64,000 bases of DNA. Origin: Fallopia convolvulus (taxonomy: Eukaryota > Streptophyta > Magnoliopsida > Caryophyllales > Polygonaceae). A model generated the notes under the pieces. The model did no database searches. It saw nothing but the letters and a program-made list of their open reading frames with translations, and was not told the DNA's origin. Made by a program: the position numbers and the translations under genes. The stretch lies in NCBI GenBank assembly GCA_964016875.1, contig OZ024728.1, positions 23,869,328 through 23,933,327 of the forward strand, written 5' to 3'. Positions 56,814-64,000 of this stretch are shown piece after piece. Each line of letters starts with the position of its first letter. The stretch's first letter is position 1.

Positions 56814-57859
56814 AATAAGGAAGAGTTATTGTATAGAAATTAAATTTATAAAAGATATAATATTTGAAAAAAAATAAATCAAATTTTAATTAATAGATTA
56901 AGGAGTTGTCATACCTTTATGAAAGTATAAGCAAGTTTAATATTTCACATGTTGTCTCGTATACTAGGATTGGTCATTAGTGTAATATAATACTTGATTT
57001 CTTTTAAGTGTTAACATGGCCTAGTTTTGTTTGTTTGTATGAATTTTATAATTGTTATGATTTTATAATTTTATTTTGAATATTCTATAGTTAACAAATG
57101 TTATTTTTAGTCAATTCTAACAAAAGCTGAAAAAACTTTTCTAATCAAAGTCATGCCCTGAGGGCACGCAATTAAAAATGAATTAAATTTTTAAATTTGT
57201 TCAATAAAATAAAAAATAAATTTGTTTAATTTGTTTAAGGAGATTCTTATTGTGTCAATTTGGAAGACTCTCTAAGGTTATGAAAATATTTAAAATTTAT
57301 CATTTATCTAAACATATGGTTAGTATCTTTTTTATTGGGATGTCAACTTTACATTTAAACATGTAAACTATATGGTCCATATCTATTAAAAATATAACGA
57401 TTGGATACAATTTAATTTAGAATATTTGGATTAGTTGAACCTCACATATATAATTAATTTATAAATCTATCTTTTTCATAATTATTTAAAATATCATGTT
57501 TTAGCTATTAATTTAATTCATAATATTAATAAAACAATATTAATATGATAATTTTTATTGTTTTGTGATTTTAAATATTTATTTAAATATTTATATGACT
57601 ATTTGTAATATATAATTGATACATTTAAAAACTTTTTATTAATTAAAATAAAATATTAATAGCTGAATTTTAGTTTAACTAAATTTAGTTATTGGCTTTT
57701 AGGTTCCTATATCAATTTTGGTGCAATCTAACTAAATTCAGTTATTATTATTACATAGCTGAATTTCAATTTTTGTTGGATTTATCGAATATACTCTCTT
57801 TTCTTTAGGCATGATACTCCATCTTAACTCTCCATATTCTAATGTTGTTGTTGTGTTTA
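56814..57859. other. AT-rich DNA, no gene seen
   Basis: Flank of the LINE insertion site. 57700-57850 is a related copy of 48836-48876 plus 49060-49200. A short palindrome GTCATGCCCTGAGGGCAC lies near 57151. No credible frame. Confidence 0.6.
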
Positions 57860-58376
57860 TCTATAACTATATATTAAAGTTGTACCTTTTTGAGCCACCA
57901 GAACGATTCTGGCCCCACCTCATATTTAAAAAATTAATTTTTATTTCTATTATTATAGCTTTTTTCTATTAAATTTTTTTAACTATTTAAATTTATCTCT
58001 AACATCAAATAAATATCTATTTAGTATAACAATATTTTTTTGAAAGCTTCCTTACGCAAGTAGTTAAAATTAAAGATAAAATATTTTAAATATTTTAAAA
58101 TAAATATAAATCTTTTAGCATATATCTTTGGACGAATTTATTTATAGATATATATTGATTTTCTTTTATGAAAAAATTAATGATAAATATTTATAATGTT
58201 TAAAACCAATAAAAATAGATAATAAAATATTTAATAGATATATTGAAATATTTGATAATCTCTAAATTTACGTACATGGAAACTAATAAAATATGAATGA
58301 TATAATATTTGATTAAAAACAATTATACATTCTACGAGCAATAAATTACTTATATTAAAGTTTATATTATATTCTA
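57860..58376 (+). mobile_element. Non-autonomous Helitron, copy 3, 3' end missing
   Basis: Starts TCTATAACTATATATTAAAG after an A and aligns with copies 1 and 2 in the opposite orientation, including the subterminal CCAGAA-CGA-TTCTGG hairpin. The last about 80 bases with the terminal hairpin and CTAG are absent. Confidence 0.68.
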
Positions 58377-58458
58377 CTAAATTAAAAAGAATGCACTAAC
58401 TTAAAGATATCTTAGAACAATTGAAAAAACGCCCTCTTTGCCTTGGTGTTCTTCTTGA

Positions 58459-61101
58459 ATGAACCTTGTCTCAAATCCGGTGTTCGCACCGGAGAACCAT
58501 GGTTTGGGAAACGAAGGAATGCAAGTGGATGGTTCCGGAAGGGACCGACCGCCGTCGGATAGAAAGGTCTTGTGGAAGGAGATAGCGGTGGGTAGTGCAC
58601 TCCATGGTAAGACAACTTTGGATGAGGAGTTCCTAGAAGGTAAAGTTAATGTCTTTTTTCCGGAAGAAGAGAATTGGGATCCGACTGTGGTGATCGATGA
58701 GGATGTTATGGAAGCGTTGGCATCAGTTTGGGAGTGGTCGGTGGTTGTGAAGTTACTAGGGTCGCCGGTTGCTTTCCGCATCATGGAAAAGAAGGTTAGG
58801 GAGATGTGGCGAATGAACACCCGTTTTCAGATTCTCGATCTTGAGCATGTGATGATCGCCTCTCACGGTGTGCGAGGGTCTAGAGATACAATTTATAACC
58901 CGACCCCGTTGTAGTACGTGGTGGGTGTCGAACACTCGGGAAGTCTACTCGATCGATGTGCCTAGATACTAGGAAGCTAGAAAGGAGAGCATAAAACGAA
59001 GGAAAACAAAGAAAACAGTCGGGACCGACACTGAGGTCACGTCGGGCCCGAGGTTGGCGACGAGAGGAAGTCGGGACCGACACTGTGTAAGTCGGGCCCG
59101 AGGTAGCTGGGTTTGTCGAACTTCAAAAATTAAAAGTAGATCTTGGGCTTTTGGGTTCCTTCTCTAGTAGATTAAGGCTTATCCACCCCAATTCAAGCAA
59201 TGAGTGATGATCGGACTAGGATCGAGTGCTTTCGCCCTCGTTCCAACCACTTCTACACATCGATCATTGGGGAAATCCCCTTCGAAGCAAGGTCTTGAGA
59301 TTGACACATGTTCACTTTCGCTACTTTGCCAATCTCAAGCCTTGATTCCCGACTTTCACAAGGAATTGTAGCTCTATGTAGAGTGAGTTCCTTAGATCAA
59401 ACACTCAAGGCTATGGAATTGGGGTTTTTAGCCCAAACCTAGCTAGGGTTTTCCCCCATAACCCAAGATCAAGGAGATCTACTCCATGTGGCAAACAAAG
59501 AAAGCAAACAAATCAAAAGGGAAAGCAATCAACATCATCAATCTCAAGACAAAGCAAAGTTTCATTCAAAATCAAAAGCAATCCACAAATTCCAATCAAG
59601 GATTTCCAAATCCACAAGATCAAAACAAAGCAAAGCTAATCTATCAACCAAACCTATCAATCTTCCTCTCCTTGGCCGATTCTCTCTCTTCTCCTTCTCC
59701 TCTCCTTCCTCCTTGCTCTCCAAGTATCCCCTTGAGAGTTTTTGAGGGTTGGGTTCCTTGCTAAGTGTGGGAACCCCTAAAATAGAAGACAAGAGGGCCT
59801 TTTATGGATTAGATGAGGGGCAAAAGTGGAAGTTCACAATTTCGTGCCTTGGAGCCCAAGTAGTTCGGTGACCGACTTGGACCGACACGGAGGACCTCGG
59901 GCCCGAGTTACTGTGTATGTCGGTCCGAGGTTGAAACTTCAAGTCGGGCCCGAGGTTGGTTGCAACTCGGTCCGAACCTCGTTCCACCTTCTTCTTGTTG
60001 GCTTTCCTCTTGTTCTTCTTCATGGCTTGCTCCTCTCTTTCCTCCTTTGCTCGGGCCTCGCTCCATGTCTCGATCCTCCTTCAAATCGATCCTTGATTCG
60101 TGCCATATTACCTACAAAACACATAAAATGTGCGTAGTCTCCGAATCTCATAGAAATACGGGAACTAAGCTAAAAAGGAACAAAACGCACAAGAAAAGGG
60201 GAAAAAGAAACATATTTACAAAGGAAATTACATATGAAAACACCACCAAATAGAGAGACATCAGCATGGGTGCTTCCTAGTTCGATTTTGTTGTGAACAG
60301 GACTATATGATGGCGTTAACTAATGGACCTTGGACGGTCTTTGGGCGGTGTCTTTCGGTTCGAAGTTGGTCTCCAAAAATCCGTACTTTGGACCCTATCA
60401 AGACAACACCTTTATGGATCCGTCTATCTGGCCTTCCCTTGACGATGTATGAGGAGAAGATCTTGATTAAAGTTGTCGCGGGCATTGGACGACCCATAAA
60501 AGTGGATCCGAAAACTCTTTTCACAAACAGAGGTCGATTCGCAAGAATATGTGTCGAAGTCGATCTCGAGCGGCCACTCAAAGACGCGATCACAATAAAC
60601 AATGAACGGTTCCTATTTGAGTATGAGGGTGTGCCTATTATTTGCTTCCGATGCGGCAGGTTTTGTCATGTTAAAAACAATTGCCCTTTCATGCCTGTGG
60701 AGCCTTTTCGAGGGAGTAATAGTCAAACTAGTAAGGGTGGGGATCCAAGTAGGAGCAATATCACAACAAATACTAATGGTGAATCGTCCAGCATGGGTGA
60801 TGGTAATGGTGGGACTTATGGAGAATGGATGGTGGTTGCTAGAAGACCGAAGCAGTCGAGACCGAAGACGAAATTTGACGAAGGACAAGCTAAACCGACG
60901 CTTGAGCGTGGCCGGAAGTCTGAAATCAAGATGGTTCCGGCTGTGAGCAGGAAAGGAAAGGGGGTGCAAATTCCGGATTCTATGCAGTTGATTTTGCCAA
61001 CAAATAGTTTCGAAGCACTAGATATTCAAGATAAGGAAAGTACTGATAAGGTGAAGCATGGAAAGGATATCTCAAATGTTCAGAGTAACCCTATAATTTA
61101 G
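58459..61101 (+). pseudogene. LINE G2 ORF1 (DUF4283 + CCHC), split by solo LTR
   Basis: First part 58459-58849: LWKEIAVGSALHGKTTLDEE, then SVVVKLLGSPVAFRIMEKKV, the start of the DUF4283 RNA-binding domain of plant L1 ORF1, ending QILDLEH. After the insert it resumes at 60264 with FLVRFCCEQDYMMALTNGPW and WIRLSGLPLTMYEEKIL, then the zinc knuckle CFRCGRFCHVKNNC (about 60640-60682). The C-terminal tail is basic and continues in the next frame from 61138. The TSD GCATG lies at the split. Confidence 0.88.
58850..60263 (-). mobile_element. Solo LTR (1414 bp) inserted in LINE G2 ORF1
   Basis: Flanked by a perfect 5-bp duplication GCATG (58845-58849 and 60264-60268), with TGATG...CATCA termini and no internal genes. 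Removing it restores a DUF4283 reading frame. The minus-strand sense is inferred from LTR-like leader text in that direction. It contains several TCGGGCCCGA palindromes in two clusters (59039-59110 and 59888-59960). A solo LTR arises by recombination between the two LTRs of a full element. Confidence 0.88.
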
Positions 61102-61137
61102 GAGAAATCTAATAGAAGGAAGATTTCAAAAGATTGT

Positions 61138-61757
61138 ATGGGTGACAAATTTGAAGATTTTGCGACAAAAATATTGGAGGCTAACAATAAGGAAAAGACA
61201 TATGCGGGTCCGATGAATCAAGAGCTTAGGGTCGTTGAGGCCCAATCCAATAGTAATATAAATGATGAGGCTACTCTCCAGTTTGAGATTGGCAAAGGTA
61301 GTGGGCCGCCGCTGTTGAAGGCCCAAATTGACAAAAAGAAACTTAAAATTGGAAGGAGAGTTGACATTTTCTCTCCGAAGGAAAACTCATCTGATGGACC
61401 AAATAAGTCTGTCCAGGTTGTTGCTGATGTACCTAAAAAGAGGCAGAGGAACGCTGAACATGGTTCCCAGAATCAGAGTCCTACGGAAAACAGGCATGTC
61501 CCGCCTCTGGATCCTGACCCACATATTGCCTCGGTTGTGGCGGTGAAGGGGTCTGCGGGTTATATTGCCGGGCAAGCGCAGGTTCATCCCCATGACGGAC
61601 AAGATTTGGGCCGGGCATGGAGAATCAAACTCACTATAATGTGGAGAATGACTGTACTACGATGGTTCAGTCTGATGCAAGGGACGCCGCCATGGTGGAG
61701 AGCTGCTAAGCTCAAGGGCCTTCTTGTTCCTACTTGTTTCTCCTCGTTTATTTTTCT
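61138..61757 (+). pseudogene. LINE G2 ORF1 C-terminal tail
   Basis: An open frame rich in Lys, Asn, Gln and Pro that reads on from ORF1 after a stop at about 61099-61101; low complexity, no domain recognised (PKKRQRNAEHGSQNQ). The last 50 codons are likely out of frame. Confidence 0.5.
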
Positions 61758-63321
61758 ATGATGAATATTTTACTTTGGAATTGTTTTGGTGTAGGCAAAC
61801 CGGGTTTTCGTCGTGCGATTCGTTATATGTGTCGCAATCATAAAGTGGATATCCTTGCGGTGTTCGAGACTAGAGTGTCAAGTGATCAGGCGGATCAAAT
61901 TTGCAGTCGTATGACCAGGTGTGATTTTTCGATTATGTGCGAATCAATGGCACTGGAATGACGGTGGGTATTTTGGATCTTTTGGAAACAAAGTCAGATT
62001 CAACTGTCTATTGTGGAGGAAAATAACAACTTCATCCATTCTGTTTTTCTGGATAATGGGACGAGCTGTCACCTTTTCTTGGTTTACGGTCCTCCTACCG
62101 CAACTCATAGGGAATCGTTTTGGAAGGATCTCGAGACTGATATTAGTAATTCTTCAGAGCCTGTGATTGTCGGAGAAGACTTCAATTGTATTCTTTACAC
62201 TCATGAGAGAGATGGGGGCTCAGGTGGGCTGCATTCTGATTCTATGAAATTTAACCGTTGGGTGAACCGTTTGAGCCTCATTGACTTAGACTTCGTTGGC
62301 CCTCGGTTTACTTGGAGTCGTCGTCTTTCAGCTACTTCAGCTGTGTCCAAAAGACTAGATAGGGTTTTCATGAATCAAGATGTAGGGTTAGATGGGAAGA
62401 AGCTCGTGTCAAACATCTTCCTTGTTTTTCTTCTGATCATAACCCGCTGCTCTTGACTTTTGAACCGGCTATTAATCAGAATAAGAAGAGACGACCTTTT
62501 CGGTTTGAAGCCGCTTGGCTCACCCACCCGAAGTTTGAGGATAAGCTGAAGCACAGTTGGGTCTCGGATGTTGACACGCCCAACGCTTTGAGCATTTTGA
62601 AGGAGCTCATTTCTTGGAACAAAAACGTGTTTGGGAGTATTCAACAGCGTAAGCACAATGTGTTGAGTTGCCTGAATAGTGTGCAAGCTCGGCTGAATAG
62701 TTAATTAGAGTCCTCCCACTCTTGTTGAGCTAGAAGCTAAGTTGAGGAAAGACCTTGAGTTAATCCTTGAACAAGAATAAATTTTATGGCTTCAAAAATC
62801 AAGAGAACAATGGTTGTTTTGTGGGGATAGGAACACCTCTTTTTTCCACACCTCTACCATTATCCGACGCAAATAGAACCGTATCGAGGGTCTTATAGGT
62901 GCTGATGATACTTGGGTTGAAAAGGGTGAGGAAATTGAAGATTTTACTGTTGAGTTTCTTAGAAATCTTTACACGGTTGAAACTGATTTGTTGCTGAATT
63001 TTCCTGAGCTGCACAATGGTTTTCCAAGGCTTGAAAATGAGGATTTGGACCCACTATGCAGGGCGGTCTCTGATTCTGAAATTTGGAGCGCCATAAATGT
63101 ATGGGAGCTTCCAAATCCCTAGGCATTGACGGGTTCCAACCCGGGTTTTAACAAAAATGTTGGGCAACGGTCGGTAGGTCTGTTACCACTTTCATCAAGG
63201 ATTTTGTCAGAACTGGAATTATTCAAGATGGGGTTAATGACACTCGTATTGTTCTCCTTGCCAAAGTCGCCAAACCGGAGAGGATTAACCAATTCCGTCC
63301 CATTAGTCTTTGTAAGGTTTT
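61758..63321 (+). pseudogene. LINE G2 ORF2: endonuclease and start of RT
   Basis: Starts MMNILLWNCFGVGKPGFRRA (one of two Met) with FETRVSS, then after a frameshift near 61960 continues FLVYGPPTATHRESFWKDLE, IVGEDFNCI, and after a second shift near 62400 FSSDHNPLLLTFEP. The RT linker and first block follow (KLKHSWVSDVDTPNALSIL; KPERINQFRPISLCKVF at 63266-63318) with further stops at 62702 and 63119. It ends where J starts. Confidence 0.85.
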
Positions 63322-64000
63322 TGACTCGACTAAAGTCGTTGTGCCGAGATCAAAAATAAATTACCCAAAATTACAAACCAAGTATAGCATGCAAGTAAGG
63401 GATCGAACCCAAGAGAATCGGTATTCTAAACAATCAGCAAAGAACAAAAGCAAGGGTTTTGGGGTTAAACAAGCAAATAGAATTAGATTTCAATTCAATT
63501 AAAGGAAAGCAGAGTTCATTCAATCAATTCCACCTTTTTAATCCTTCGATCATTGATTCATCCACTTTTCTATAATTCCTAGGTTAATTCCAATCCTTAT
63601 AAAAGATTTCCGCTTGTCCACGGTCCAAATCTAATCCAACGGTAGAAAATCAATCAATTCAACAAGTTAGCTACTCATGCATAAAATAACAATCAAACAC
63701 TCTTTCTCAATTCCAGTCCACGGTCTTGGAAAAGAGTTGTTTCAAGGATAAATAAGATTGCACAGACAACAATCAAACCTAATCCAAACAGTAGATCTAA
63801 GTCAATCAAACAAGTTGAGCAAAACAAGTTGATGAGGCTCATAAAATCAAACATAGATCATAGAATTAAAACAAGAGTTTTGATATTAACCAAAGGATAG
63901 AAAAGTTACCAGAATCTCACGAATTCAATAAAAAGGCTTCCTTGATCAAACAAACTCCAACGAAGATTAGTTATCCATAATAACAGAAATAAAAACTAGG
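63322..64000 (-). mobile_element. LTR-like end of element J, continuing off-window
   Basis: Abruptly replaces LINE G2 RT. Read on the minus strand it ends GACTTTAGTCGAGTCA and contains GGTTCGATCCCTTACTTGC, a layout similar to the LTR ends of element E, so it is probably the 3' LTR of a gag-only or related gypsy element. No coding frame. The partner LTR and target duplication are beyond 64000. Confidence 0.5.

Larger units (their letters stand above)
58377..63321 (+). mobile_element. LINE G2, interrupted by a solo LTR and cut by element J
   Basis: Plus-strand L1-type LINE: ORF1 (58459-58849 continued at 60264-61101 and beyond), endonuclease (61758-62456) and N-terminal RT (to 63321). A solo LTR splits ORF1. 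RT breaks off after RPISLCKVF at 63321, where LTR-like DNA of J begins. The 5' end near 58377 abuts the truncated Helitron; no target duplication is found. Confidence 0.85.

Overview
The window reads as nuclear DNA of a dicot-type flowering plant. It is AT-rich, has spliced plant-type gene fragments, and is dominated by plant transposable elements: SIRE-type Ty1/copia, Tat-type and long-LTR Ty3/gypsy, gag-only long-LTR elements, L1 LINEs with RNase H, Helitrons and MITEs. There is no bacterial or organellar gene organisation, and I could not find one clearly intact cellular gene.

The first 38 kb is a deeply nested stack of insertions. The oldest visible layer (F) is an element or gene cluster with an OTU-type cysteine protease gene (14006-14078 continued at 34042-34565) tail-to-tail with a decayed plant-mobile-domain gene (34884-37926). 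F was hit by copia element B (+, from 7812 or further left, to 14005), and B was hit by copia element A (-, 1-7811). F was also hit by a long-LTR element D (-, 14079-34041, LTR about 3.3 kb). The low-coordinate LTR of D was hit by Tat-type gypsy element C (-, 14465-26144), and the 5' LTR of C was hit by element E (+, 20205-25829, 1.5 kb LTRs, perfect 5-bp target duplication). The chain is therefore F > D > C > E, with F > B > A beside it. One deletion at 14464/14465 removed the 3' end of C together with about 2.65 kb of D LTR.

From 38.3 to 47.4 kb lies a mosaic of Helitron termini, captured host gene fragments and repeats. It holds minus-strand Helitron ends (38.3-40.2 kb), a laccase last-exon fragment and a ribosomal protein eL36 pseudogene with introns (40.4-42.6 kb), a 1.2 kb GATGAC/GTCATC array, a GGTCAACG minisatellite, two head-to-tail Helitrons of about 600 bp, a 362-bp foldback element and a two-exon heavy-metal-associated-domain fragment.

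From 47.4 to 64 kb there are remnants of an E-like element, a MITE, a 6.7-kb LINE with an 18-bp target duplication (50099-56795, -), a third Helitron copy, and a second LINE (+) interrupted by a solo LTR (58850-60263, 5-bp target duplication) and cut at 63321 by another LTR element that runs out of the window.

The observations I rate highest are: a conserved hairpin between pol and the third ORF in both copia elements, with one compensatory base pair; a strong excess of the palindrome GTC-NNN-GAC in the coding and LTR DNA of element A; the OTU plus plant-mobile-domain pair; the multi-gene fragment capture between Helitron ends; and the LINE whose ORF1 position holds an unrecognised 439-codon frame.
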